Assembly: GCA_002402105.1 (NCBI GenBank)
Contig: NVVD01000005.1
Location: 53,225 to 117,224, forward strand
Reading direction: 5' to 3'
Source of the DNA: Candidatus Cloacimonadota bacterium
GTDB lineage: Bacteria > Muiribacteriota > UBA6191
DNA: 64,000 bases
Shown piece after piece: positions 38,055 through 46,417 of the stretch. Positions within the stretch are counted from its first letter, which is position 1. Each line of letters begins with the position of its first letter. The notes beneath the pieces are model-generated. The model ran no database searches, was not told the origin of the DNA, and was given only the letters and a program-made list of their open reading frames with translations. The position numbers and the translations under genes were made by a program.

Positions 38055-39239
38055 TTAGGACCTAAATTTCTTTACAAATGCCTCTATTGAATAATAAAAA
38101 ACAGGTAACATAAAAACGATAGTTGAAATAATTTGTAACCAAGTCGCTCCATGCTGATGTTCATGAGCGTGCTGTAGTGATAAATGCACTTCAAATACTT
38201 TCTTTAAAATCAAATAATCTGTCAGTAATCCAAAACAAATACTAGACACTATAATTACGCTCAAATAAGAAACAATAGACTTAACTCCAAATATTTTTGA
38301 CAAAATAGATAATGAAGTAAAGTTTGTTGCTGGCCCTGCCATTAAAAACACCAAAGCTGTACCAGGACTCATCCCTTTTAACATAAAGGCTGCGGCAATT
38401 GGGGTAGATGATGTTGCACAAATATACATAGGTGCTGCAAGTAAAACCATTCCTAAATAACCTGTCATTGTTCCTGAAAAATAATTTTTGACTAAATCTT
38501 CTGATAAAATAGAAGAAATAACTCCTCCCACTACAAACCCAAATAATAAAGTTGGAGAAATATCTCTGAGTAAGTTTACAAAAGAATACTTTAATCCATT
38601 GAGTATTTGAGTTATTAAACTATCTTTTTTAGGGGCTTTATTTTTACTAGAGCAACAAGGGCTAGTCTTTTTTTCAACTATTTTTTCTTCTTTTTTGGAA
38701 GAACAACAAGACTTTTTCTCTTCAACAACTTCCTTTTTTTCTACCTTTGAAGAACAACAAGAGTCTTTCTTTTCTTCAACAGTTTGCTCTTTTTTCTTAG
38801 AGGAGCAGCAAGCTTTCTTTTGCTCTGTTAATTCATCATCTTTAAATAAAAGAAGCTCTACTAAGCCAGCAAAAAAGCCAACAATTACCGCATAAATTGG
38901 ACGTATTATAGCCATTCCTGGCCCCATCATACCGTAGGTCATAGCAACAGAGTCAACACCTGTTTCAGGGGTTGAAACTAAAAATGCTATTGTAGCTCCT
39001 TTAGAAGCTCCTTGTTTTCTTATTCCCTGTACTACTGGGATTACTCCGCAAGAACATAAAGGTACTGGAGCACCTATTAAAGACGCCAATGCAACTGTTT
39101 TTACATCATTTTTACCAAGAGTTTTTTGAATCAGCTCTTCTGATAAAAATGTTTTAATTAAACCTGCTATAAAAAACCCCATTAATAAATAGGGAGCAGC
39201 ATCTAATACTAGTAAAAGTATGTTATTCAAAATATACAT
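38055..39239 (-). CDS. SO_0444-type Cu/Zn efflux permease with CCSSK repeats
   Basis: The 394-residue permease has two halves of four to five membrane helices. The first contains GAPVPLCSCGVIPVVQGI and STPETGVDSVAMTY, and the second contains ICATSSTPIAAAFMLKG and GPATNFTSLS, matching the ArsP/DUF318 permease superfamily. Between the halves, about residues 143-200, are four CCSSK motifs in a Lys/Glu-rich linker, a metal-binding arrangement like that of the SO_0444 Cu/Zn efflux family. It likely exports soft metals from the cytoplasm and sits in the inner membrane. GGAG lies eight bases before the ATG. No metal-responsive regulator is adjacent; the neighbour nth is divergent. Confidence 0.82.
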   Translation of the reverse strand: MYILNNILLLVLDAAPYLLMGFFIAGLIKTFLSEELIQKTLGKNDVKTVALASLIGAPVPLCSCGVIPVVQGIRKQGASKGATIAFLVSTPETGVDSVAMTYGMMGPGMAIIRPIYAVIVGFFAGLVELLLFKDDELTEQKKACCSSKKKEQTVEEKKDSCCSSKVEKKEVVEEKKSCCSSKKEEKIVEKKTSPCCSSKNKAPKKDSLITQILNGLKYSFVNLLRDISPTLLFGFVVGGVISSILSEDLVKNYFSGTMTGYLGMVLLAAPMYICATSSTPIAAAFMLKGMSPGTALVFLMAGPATNFTSLSILSKIFGVKSIVSYLSVIIVSSICFGLLTDYLILKKVFEVHLSLQHAHEHQHGATWLQIISTIVFMLPVFYYSIEAFVKKFRS

Positions 39240-39394
39240 ATATATAACTCCAAAAATAAATAATTGTGAAATAAATAGTACACCATTTGCAAAAATCTTT
39301 TTATCAAAAGTACAAAAAGACCCTAAGTAAATTTTTATATTGCTAAATAAATGATAGATTAAAAACTAAGATACAACTAGAAAAAAGGTAAACA

Positions 39395-40051
39395 ATGCCA
39401 ATAGAATCACTAAAAAAAAAACAAGACCGTGCTGACAAAATATTAAAAATTTTATATGAATCTTACCCTGATGCCCACTGTGCACTCCATCATAAAAACC
39501 CACTAGAGTTATTAGTTGCGACTATTTTATCTGCTCAATGTACAGATAAAAAAGTAAATCAAGTAACAGCTGTTTTATTTGAAAAATACAAATGCCCAGA
39601 TGATTATGCCACAGTTGATTTACTAGAGCTTGAGCAGGATATTAAATCTATTGGACTTTTTAGGTCTAAATCAAAAAGTCTAATAAAAATGGGACAAAGA
39701 TTAGCTGATACTTATGATTCAAAAGTGCCAAATAAAATGGAAGACCTAATTTCACTTGGAGGAGTTGGACGAAAAACAGCTAATGTAGTTTTAGGTAATA
39801 TTTTTGGTATCAATGAAGGTATTGTTGTTGATACCCATGTAGGAAGAATTAATTCTTTATTAAAACTAAGCAATAAAAATGATGCAAAAAAAATTGAACT
39901 CGATTTAGTAAAAGTATTTAAATACCACCAAGATGAATGGTGTATTATCTCACATTTATTTATAGACCATGGTAGAGCTATTTGCATTGCTAGAAGGCCA
40001 AAATGTTTTGACTGCCCAATCTCAATGCACTGCCCATCAAAAATAATTTAA
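39395..40051 (+). CDS. nth: Endonuclease III
   Basis: A base-excision repair DNA glycosylase/AP lyase for oxidised pyrimidines. The 218-residue protein has LLVATILSAQCTDKKVN, the helix-hairpin-helix LISLGGVGRKTANVVLG with the catalytic lysine (about 125), VVDTHVGRI with the catalytic aspartate and the 4Fe-4S ligand set C-x6-C-x2-C-x5-C in CIARRPKCFDCPISMHC. AAGG precedes the ATG. The gene's stop codon overlaps the antisense stop codon of the small DUF5989 gene. It is a complete housekeeping gene with no peculiarities. Confidence 0.96.
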   Translation: MPIESLKKKQDRADKILKILYESYPDAHCALHHKNPLELLVATILSAQCTDKKVNQVTAVLFEKYKCPDDYATVDLLELEQDIKSIGLFRSKSKSLIKMGQRLADTYDSKVPNKMEDLISLGGVGRKTANVVLGNIFGINEGIVVDTHVGRINSLLKLSNKNDAKKIELDLVKVFKYHQDEWCIISHLFIDHGRAICIARRPKCFDCPISMHCPSKII

Positions 40052-40215
40052 AATAAAATATAAACCAAAGAGCCAACACCAGAAGATTCACCTATTATTA
40101 ATAGCAAGGATACAGCGAGTAAAGCACAAAAAATTGGCAATAACCAAAGCTTTTTTCTTTTCATAATATAATTAAATATACTATAAATTCCTTCAATAAA
40201 ATCTTTTATTTTCAA
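40048..40215 (-). CDS. DUF5989 small membrane protein, TTG start
   Basis: A 55-codon gene on the minus strand. The TTG at 40215 is preceded by GAGG seven bases upstream; an ATG exists at 40164 but would cut off the N-terminal amphipathic part. The product (FIEGIYSIFNYIMKRKK, then LWLLPIFCALLAVSLLLIIG, then GSLVYILF) matches the DUF5989 pattern: a basic patch, a WLLP entry into one membrane helix, a small-residue turn and a terminal Y-x-LF. DUF5989 genes usually sit beside NodU-type carbamoyltransferases and SxtJ proteins; the carbamoyltransferase is 373 bases away but divergent. Its stop codon overlaps the antisense stop codon of nth. Function is unknown, probably a membrane helper of carbamoylated glycan synthesis. 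Confidence 0.75.
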   Translation of the reverse strand: MKIKDFIEGIYSIFNYIMKRKKLWLLPIFCALLAVSLLLIIGESSGVGSLVYILF

Positions 40216-40370
40216 GCTTAACCTCAATCCTGTATATTACAGCATGTTAAGAAATCATGTAACTTTCACACTCAGCTTAGTAATTGAAGTTTATTCCAAT
40301 AAAGAGCTTTTATAATAGGGCTAAAGACCCATCTCCGATTTAAGTAAATAAATATTTTAATACTTCTCTT

Positions 40371-40598
40371 ATGAAAATAATTTCAAATCTTATCATCAAA
40401 CTACTACAAACTTTTAGGAAAATAAACAATCTCATCCTTTTAACTTTCATTTGGGTTTTTGTTCTTTTTCCAATTTCTTTACTTAAAAGACTATTTTCAA
40501 AAGAGTTTCAAAAGTTTTCTTGGAATCAAAAATTAAATACTAATTGGCAAGATAAGAATCATCTATACAATAAAGGTGATTTAAAAAATGAATGGTAA
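40371..40598 (+). CDS. Small membrane protein of the carbamoyltransferase locus
   Basis: The 75-residue product has a basic N-terminus, one long hydrophobic segment (about residues 20-40, LILLTFIWVFVLFPISLL) and a polar Trp-containing tail (KFSWNQKLNTNWQDK). Small proteins of this layout often precede NodU-type carbamoyltransferase genes. It overlaps the carbamoyltransferase start by 11 bases, so translation is coupled. No clear Shine-Dalgarno site precedes its ATG; a TATAAT occurs at 40311 without a good -35. It may recruit the carbamoyltransferase to the membrane. The family name is uncertain. Confidence 0.65.
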   Translation: MKIISNLIIKLLQTFRKINNLILLTFIWVFVLFPISLLKRLFSKEFQKFSWNQKLNTNWQDKNHLYNKGDLKNEW

Positions 40599-42450
40599 TG
40601 ATATTTATACTCTTGGAATCTGTGCTTTTTATCACGACTCCGCTGCTGTTTTATTAAAAAATGATGAAATTTTATGTGCTGTACAAGAAGAACGTTTTAC
40701 AAGAATTAAACATGATGCAAGTTTTCCAAAACAATCAATTTTATGGTGTTTAAAACATGCCAATATTAAAGCCCATCAAATTGAAGCTATTGCTTTTTAT
40801 GATAAACCTATTTTAAAGTTTGAAAGAATTATAGAAACCCTCTTATATACCTTTCCTAAAGGCTATAAAAATTTCATTCAATCTATGCCAAAGTGGGTCA
40901 AACATAAACTTTTTTTAAAAGCACATCTAAAAAGCCTATTTAGAGAAATTGATTTTCCAGAGCAATCATTAAAAATTATTTTCCCTGAGCACCACTTATC
41001 TCATGCTGCTAGTGCTTTTTATCCATCTCCTTTTAAAGAAGCAGCTATTTTAACCATTGATGGAGTAGGAGAGTGGGCTACAGCTAGTATTTTTTATGGT
41101 AAAAATAACTCCATTGAATCTATCAAACAAATGAACTTTCCTCATTCTTTGGGTTTATTTTATTCTGCATTTACTTACTATTGTGGTTTTAAAGTAAACT
41201 CAGGTGAATATAAATTGATGGGACTTGCTCCCTATTGCGACCCAAACTCTTACATTGCTTTAAATATGATTAAAACCATAGAAAAAAATTTAATAAAAAT
41301 TCATGATGACGGTTCTATTCAATTAAATATGAAATACTTTGATTTTTTAAGTGGTTCATTAATGACTAAAAACTCTAAATGGATTAAATTATTTGGTTTT
41401 AAGCCAAGAAACTCAAAAGAACAAATAGAAGACCACCACATTTATTTAGCCTATGCCTGCCAAAAAGTTTTAGAAAAAGCTGTGCTTAAAATGGCTCAAT
41501 ATGCATTAAACATAACTCAATCTAAAAATTTAGTGCTTTCTGGTGGGGTTGCATTAAATTGTGTCTCAAATGGTAAATTACAAGAATTAAATCTATGTAA
41601 AAACATATGGATTCAACCAGCATCAAATGATAGTGGTGGTGCTCTAGGAGCAGCTTTTTGTTATTGGTATATTTATAAAAATAAAAAACGATTCACTCAA
41701 CAAAATGACCAAATGAAGTATTCATTACTTGGCCCATCATTTACTCAAAGTGAAATAGACTTATTTTTACACAAGTCAAAAGCAGTTTATACAGAAATAA
41801 AAGATTTTGATAGTTTAACAACTCAAGTAAGTAGCTTAATAAATAAAGGTAATATCATTGCCTGGTTTCAAGATGAAATGGAATGGGGACCAAGAGCTCT
41901 TGGAAATCGTAGTATTTTAGCTGATGCTCAAAATCAAGAGATTCAAAAAAAAATTAATTTAAGTGTAAAATTTAGAGAAGATTTTAGACCATTTGCCCCT
42001 ATTATTTTAGAGGAGTATAAAGACGAATACTTTAATTTTAAAAATAGTTCACCCTATATGTTATTTACTTGTAAGTTAAAAGAAAAATATAGAAACAAAT
42101 TGGATAAAAAGTTTTATCAATCATCTATGCAAAATAAACTAGAGATTAAAAAATCTAAATTTCCGGCTATTACCCATATTGACTTTAGTGCCAGAATCCA
42201 AACTGTTAGCTCAGAATCTAACCCTAAAATGCACAAATTATTAAGTAAATTTTATAAAGACTTTGGTAGCCCAATGCTTGTAAATACCTCTTTTAATGTA
42301 AGAGGAGAACCCATCGTTTTAAGCCCAAAAGATGCCTATTCTTGTTTTCTAAGAACAAAAATAGACTATTTAATACTTGGTAATAAGCTACTTAAAAGAG
42401 TTGAGCAAAAAAATCAAAAGATTCAAAGAACTCGTTTTGCACTTGATTAA
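40588..42450 (+). CDS. Carbamoyltransferase (NodU/CmcH/SxtI family)
   Basis: The 620-residue enzyme transfers a carbamoyl group, via a carbamoyl-adenylate made from carbamoyl phosphate and ATP, onto a hydroxyl of a sugar or secondary metabolite. The N-terminal ASKHA-like domain is LGICAFYHDSAAVLLKNDEI, with PEHHLSHAASAFYPSPF carrying the metal-binding histidines and LVLSGGVALNCVSNGKLQ binding nucleotide. The C-terminal YrdC-like half has EWGPRALGNRSILADAQ, FRPFAPIIL and LVNTSFNVRGEPIVLSPKDA. The length is typical. The membrane helpers next to it (40048 and 40371) suggest a cell-envelope glycan as acceptor. The true substrate cannot be read from the sequence. Confidence 0.92.
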   Translation: MNGNDIYTLGICAFYHDSAAVLLKNDEILCAVQEERFTRIKHDASFPKQSILWCLKHANIKAHQIEAIAFYDKPILKFERIIETLLYTFPKGYKNFIQSMPKWVKHKLFLKAHLKSLFREIDFPEQSLKIIFPEHHLSHAASAFYPSPFKEAAILTIDGVGEWATASIFYGKNNSIESIKQMNFPHSLGLFYSAFTYYCGFKVNSGEYKLMGLAPYCDPNSYIALNMIKTIEKNLIKIHDDGSIQLNMKYFDFLSGSLMTKNSKWIKLFGFKPRNSKEQIEDHHIYLAYACQKVLEKAVLKMAQYALNITQSKNLVLSGGVALNCVSNGKLQELNLCKNIWIQPASNDSGGALGAAFCYWYIYKNKKRFTQQNDQMKYSLLGPSFTQSEIDLFLHKSKAVYTEIKDFDSLTTQVSSLINKGNIIAWFQDEMEWGPRALGNRSILADAQNQEIQKKINLSVKFREDFRPFAPIILEEYKDEYFNFKNSSPYMLFTCKLKEKYRNKLDKKFYQSSMQNKLEIKKSKFPAITHIDFSARIQTVSSESNPKMHKLLSKFYKDFGSPMLVNTSFNVRGEPIVLSPKDAYSCFLRTKIDYLILGNKLLKRVEQKNQKIQRTRFALD

Positions 42451-42578
42451 TTAAAAAAAGAAAAAGTTATCTAGCTTTATTTTTTAACTTTTTGATAAAA
42501 CTATGTATGATAGTTAGAGATATCAAAAAATAAAATATTTTAACACCCTAGTCTAAAATAGTAATACAAAGGCAATAT

Positions 42579-43964
42579 ATGATTAAAGTTGATATAGCTA
42601 TAATAGGAACTGGAACTGCGGGTATGGGAGCTTATAAAGCTGCAATTAAACATACTGATTCTATTGCATTAATAGAGGAATCAAAATATGGAACAACCTG
42701 TGCCAGAGTCGGTTGTATGCCAAGTAAATTATTAATAGCTGCAGCTGATGCCATACATCACGCTCAATCACTTGAACCATTTGGCGCAAAAATAGATGGA
42801 AAAATTATAATTGATGGTGTAAAAGTAATGCATCGTATTCGCTCAGAGCGAGATCGCTTTGTAGGTTTTGTTTTAGAAACAGTTAAAGACTTTAATCCAA
42901 AACACTTATATCAGTCAAAAGCCCATTTTATTAATAAAAACACCTTACAATTAAGTGACGGGCAAAAAATACAAGCAAAATCAATTATTATAGCCACTGG
43001 CTCCCGAACATTCATTCCAAAAGAATTTGACAAACTAGAAAGCTTAGTTATTACCAATGATAATATCTTTGATTTAGATACTCTTCCAAAGTCTGTTGCT
43101 GTAGTAGGTCCAGGGGTTATTGGTCTAGAGCTTGGACAGGCATTACATCGACTTAATGTCAAAACTACTATCTTTGGTCGAGGTGGACGAGTCGGTTTTT
43201 TGACAGCTCCTACCCTTAAAAGTTTAACTAAAAAAATCTTATCTAAAGAACTAAACTTACAACACTCTTCAACCATTAAAAACATGAAAGTTGTTCCTTC
43301 TGGAGTGGAAATTGAATATTTAGACAATTCAGGTAACCCACAAAAAGAAACATTTGAAAAAGTTTTAGTTACAACAGGTCGTATTCCAAATACTGATAAA
43401 ATTCAAATCGAAAATACAGGAATCCAACTAGATAATAAAAGCCGCCCTATTTTTGATTCTCACACTATGCAATGCTCAAATTCGAATATTTTTATAGCTG
43501 GTGATGCCAACAATGAATTAACAATTTTACATGAAGCCTCCGACGAAGGAAGAATTGCAGGCACTAATGCTGCTCTATATCCAAATATTAGAAATAAATT
43601 CAGACGCTCTAAATTATCAATAGCATTTTGTAATCCCCAGTTAGCTATAATAGCAGAAAGCTATGATAATCTAATAAAAAATAAAGTAAATTTTGTAACC
43701 GGAGTAGTTTCATTTAAAGGACAGGGTCGAAGTAGAGTAATGCTTGTAAATCAAGGTGAATTACATGTATTTTTCGATAAAACAAGCCATCTATTTTTAG
43801 GTGCAGAAATGATTGGCCCAAGAGCGGAGCATCTTGCTCATTTGCTTGCATGGTCACACCAAAGCAAACTAACAATCGATAAAATGTTGCAAATGCCATT
43901 TTATCACCCTGTTATTGAAGAGGGGCTTAAAACTGCTTTAAATGATGCAAGAATGAAACTCTAA
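42579..43964 (+). CDS. Dihydrolipoamide dehydrogenase-like flavoprotein
   Basis: A 461-residue class I pyridine nucleotide-disulphide oxidoreductase. FAD-binding IAIIGTGTAGMGAYKAA opens the protein. The redox disulphide is in TTCARVGCMPSKLL (Cys41 and Cys46), NAD binding is VAVVGPGVIGLELGQAL, the second FAD motif is NIFIAGDANNE, and the catalytic base pair is FYHPVIEEGLK (His and Glu) near the C-terminus. The family reduces dihydrolipoamide, other disulphides or soluble transhydrogenase partners. AAGG lies seven bases before the ATG. No 2-oxo acid dehydrogenase genes are adjacent, so it may not serve a classical dehydrogenase complex. It faces the flavoprotein-ferredoxin fusion at 44025. Confidence 0.88.
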   Translation: MIKVDIAIIGTGTAGMGAYKAAIKHTDSIALIEESKYGTTCARVGCMPSKLLIAAADAIHHAQSLEPFGAKIDGKIIIDGVKVMHRIRSERDRFVGFVLETVKDFNPKHLYQSKAHFINKNTLQLSDGQKIQAKSIIIATGSRTFIPKEFDKLESLVITNDNIFDLDTLPKSVAVVGPGVIGLELGQALHRLNVKTTIFGRGGRVGFLTAPTLKSLTKKILSKELNLQHSSTIKNMKVVPSGVEIEYLDNSGNPQKETFEKVLVTTGRIPNTDKIQIENTGIQLDNKSRPIFDSHTMQCSNSNIFIAGDANNELTILHEASDEGRIAGTNAALYPNIRNKFRRSKLSIAFCNPQLAIIAESYDNLIKNKVNFVTGVVSFKGQGRSRVMLVNQGELHVFFDKTSHLFLGAEMIGPRAEHLAHLLAWSHQSKLTIDKMLQMPFYHPVIEEGLKTALNDARMKL

Positions 43965-43996
43965 ATAAATTAAGCTTAGTAAGAAAATAGGATTAT

Positions 43997-44024
43997 AGTA
44001 GCTCGCATAAATAAAACTGCTACT
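43997..44024. terminator. Possible terminator between convergent oxidoreductase genes
   Basis: AGTAGC and GCTACT form a six-base stem around a 16-base loop, followed by a T-rich run on the plus strand. The stem is short and the loop large, so it is a moderate candidate for ending the 42579 transcript. Confidence 0.4.
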
Positions 44025-46058
44025 TTATTTCTTTTTCTCGCCTTTATGAGAAAACTTTAAAACATCCATTGGACATACAGATACACATATTCCACACTGA
44101 ATACAAGATGAATTGGTATTATCAAAAGCTTGAGAGTTTTTTGCAAAAGACATTACATCAATACCTACTTCACAAAAAGTTGAACATTGAGTACATGAAA
44201 TACACTTATCATTTGATTCAATTTGTAAAGTAGAATACCAAGCTGATAAAACCTGCATATATTTTGCTAGTGGACACCAGAATCGACACCACACCTTTCC
44301 ACCAAAAAATGGGTATAGAGCAACAGGTATGACAGCAACTAACCAAAAGTCAACTACTAAAGCATAAGATTTATGCCACAAACCAGAATCACTAGTATTG
44401 CCTTGATAAATAAGCAAAATTACAAAAGCAGAGCTAAAGGCCCAAAATAAAATAATATTACCAACCATCTCCCATTTTTGAGAGCGTATACCCTTTGGTG
44501 ATAAATGTCTCCATTGATCTCCAAAGGTTTCAGCAAGCCCACCACAACCACAAATCCATGTACAAAAACGCTTACCATTACGTCTTACAAATAAAGGTAT
44601 AACAACAAAAGTCACAAAGAGTCCGCCACCAATACAAGCATACATCACCATTTTTGGATCATTATCCGTCCAATTGTAAAATGTATCAAATAAAAGTGGG
44701 AAAGGATTATTAATACCATAAGCTCTCCAATAATATTTAGGAGATATCATGGCTAAAATCACTTCGATGCCTATGAAACTAATTATCTGAAAAAAGATTA
44801 AACTCATAAAGCGGTAAGTTTGGTAGGTATCTTTACCGTTACGGTTCCAGCGTTTCATTGCTTTTACACCAAAAACAACCATTAATACTGTATACAATAA
44901 AGAGTACCAAAAAGAAGGTACAGAAAGCACAGAAGGTAAATTATTTATAAACTGCCCATAATGAAAAGGAGCCATTCCCTTTTTCCAAGCATACAAGAGA
45001 TAAATAAAAACAAAGCTTAATGCTAAATAAATATATTTACTTAGATACCAGTCAGACTCTAAGCGAACTCCCACCTTTTTCAAAAAACCAAGAGGTAATT
45101 CAGCACCTATCATTTCAAATACTACATCATATTTAATCGATTCAACCTCATTATCACCCGTTTTCATAGCTAACTGATCTGAGCCAACTCCTTTTAAAAA
45201 AGTATTCATTTTAATATTTAATTTATTTTCTTTTTGGAGATTTAAAACCTGATCAATATTTCTTTTTTTAGGAAACACAAACTCTTTGTCTATAGTTGCT
45301 AAAGTCACACGATTTGTATTTGATAAAGCAATAGCAGCCTCAAGAGCAACATCTCCCCCACCATATATCACTAGATCTTTATCTTGATAATCACCTGGAT
45401 CAATTAATCTATGCTCAATTTTTTGTGCATACTCTACCTCGCCTGGTACATTTGCTTTTCTTGGGTTTCCTGACTTACCCATAGCCAACACTACTATTTT
45501 TGCTTTATAGCTACCTTTATCTGAAATTAAATCAAAGTAGTTTGAAGCTTTTTTTATTTCACTAACTTTTTCGTATTCATTGATTGGTAAATTTAGTTTA
45601 TCAAGAACCGTTTGAAACTCATTTAAAATTGTTTCTCTTGTACCTTCGGTTAAGCCCCACTCACTTTTAAAAATAGCTTCTGTAGGCTCTAAAAAAATCG
45701 GTTTTCCTTTGGTGAAATTTCTAATCGTATTTAAACTCTGTGTAGCTTCAATACACAAAGATTTTAATCCCAGTTCATTGGCTTCTCTTAATAGCCCAAG
45801 TCCTGCACACCCAGCACCTATAATGATTAAATCATATATATCATCTTTAGTTGTTTTTTTTAGTTTCTCTTTTAATTTATGAGCTAAGTCATAACCTTGA
45901 TTTAAAGTTAATTTTATTAAAGGAGTACCAGATAAATCTCCAATAATATATAAATTCTTAATATTTGTTTCAAAATCATCTGAAACCTGTGGTTTTGTTG
46001 GGTAAGATGGCCCAAGTCTTTTTGGACCAAACATAACTTTTAAAGAATCTGTAAACAT
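44025..46058 (-). CDS. Flavoprotein fused to a NapH/NosR-type membrane polyferredoxin
   Basis: The 677-residue protein joins three parts. Residues 1-60 hold NLYIIGDLSGTPLIKLTLNQ, the kind of segment normally found at the C-terminal end of FAD oxidoreductases, here placed first. Residues 75-335 are a two-nucleotide-binding flavoprotein (LIIIGAGCAGLGLLREA and LVIYGGGDVALEAAIAL). From about 340, six or so membrane helices carry CTWICGCGGL and the loop CRFWCPL, and the end has two 4Fe-4S motifs, CISCTQCSTFCEVG and CIQCGICVSVCPMD. It should move electrons between NAD(P)H and iron-sulphur clusters or a quinone at the inner membrane. AAGGA precedes the ATG. The partner is unknown. Confidence 0.85.
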   Translation of the reverse strand: MFTDSLKVMFGPKRLGPSYPTKPQVSDDFETNIKNLYIIGDLSGTPLIKLTLNQGYDLAHKLKEKLKKTTKDDIYDLIIIGAGCAGLGLLREANELGLKSLCIEATQSLNTIRNFTKGKPIFLEPTEAIFKSEWGLTEGTRETILNEFQTVLDKLNLPINEYEKVSEIKKASNYFDLISDKGSYKAKIVVLAMGKSGNPRKANVPGEVEYAQKIEHRLIDPGDYQDKDLVIYGGGDVALEAAIALSNTNRVTLATIDKEFVFPKKRNIDQVLNLQKENKLNIKMNTFLKGVGSDQLAMKTGDNEVESIKYDVVFEMIGAELPLGFLKKVGVRLESDWYLSKYIYLALSFVFIYLLYAWKKGMAPFHYGQFINNLPSVLSVPSFWYSLLYTVLMVVFGVKAMKRWNRNGKDTYQTYRFMSLIFFQIISFIGIEVILAMISPKYYWRAYGINNPFPLLFDTFYNWTDNDPKMVMYACIGGGLFVTFVVIPLFVRRNGKRFCTWICGCGGLAETFGDQWRHLSPKGIRSQKWEMVGNIILFWAFSSAFVILLIYQGNTSDSGLWHKSYALVVDFWLVAVIPVALYPFFGGKVWCRFWCPLAKYMQVLSAWYSTLQIESNDKCISCTQCSTFCEVGIDVMSFAKNSQAFDNTNSSCIQCGICVSVCPMDVLKFSHKGEKKK

Positions 46059-46263
46059 ATAATCCTTATTTTTATTTACTCAGTTATCTAATAAACTTAA
46101 AAAAACATCACTGATTTCCACTTTATTGTCTCAAGTAGCTAAGAAACCTTACAAAAATATTAAAAAGTCATCCTACCATTTTTAACTATTCTCAGCACTC
46201 AATTTTAAAAAGCTCTTTTATTAAAATGACTATCCAAAGTTTTCTCCATATCAAAGACAAAGA

Positions 46264-46291
46264 TTGACATAATTTATTTTTGTTTTATAAT
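46264..46291 (+). promoter_or_regulatory. Perfect consensus sigma-70 promoter (distal, lipase 1)
   Basis: TTGACA at 46264-46269 and TATAAT at 46286-46291 are separated by 16 bases. Both hexamers match the consensus exactly. It lies 126 bases before the lipase ATG at 46418. Confidence 0.75.
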
Positions 46292-46349
46292 GTTAGTCAT
46301 CACTATCTTTATACAAAACTCTTTCTAATTAATTTATATTTTCTAAGTA

Positions 46350-46377
46350 TTGACACATCCTTTTTTATTTTTATACT
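46350..46377 (+). promoter_or_regulatory. Sigma-70 promoter (proximal, lipase 1)
   Basis: TTGACA at 46350-46355 and TATACT at 46372-46377 are separated by 16 bases, 40 bases before the ATG at 46418. Spacing and distance mirror the promoter of the second lipase gene. Confidence 0.7.
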
Positions 46378-46417
46378 AATTTAGCTGAAATTTATGCACT
46401 TTCATAAGGACTTACAT

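Larger units (their letters stand above)
46059..46417 (+). other. Intergenic region carrying two tandem promoters
   Basis: This is about 360 AT-rich bases between the divergent fusion gene and the first lipase gene. It contains the two sigma-70-type promoters listed separately and no reading frame or RNA gene that I can support. Confidence 0.6.

Noticed and set aside
38695-38895. Plus-strand frame rich in Glu-Glu-Gln and Ser-Thr
   Set aside because: It is the antisense reading of the CCSSK-repeat linker in the permease gene, and its composition follows from those repeats.
40230-40242. CTGTATATTACAG palindrome upstream of the DUF5989 gene as a LexA box
   Set aside because: A LexA box has CTGT-N8-ACAG; here the gap is five bases, so it is more likely chance in AT-rich DNA or an unrelated operator.
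42462-42494. AAAAAGTTA/TAACTTTTT as a terminator after the carbamoyltransferase
   Set aside because: The stem is nearly all A/T with a loop of about 15 bases; stability would be poor, so I did not call it.
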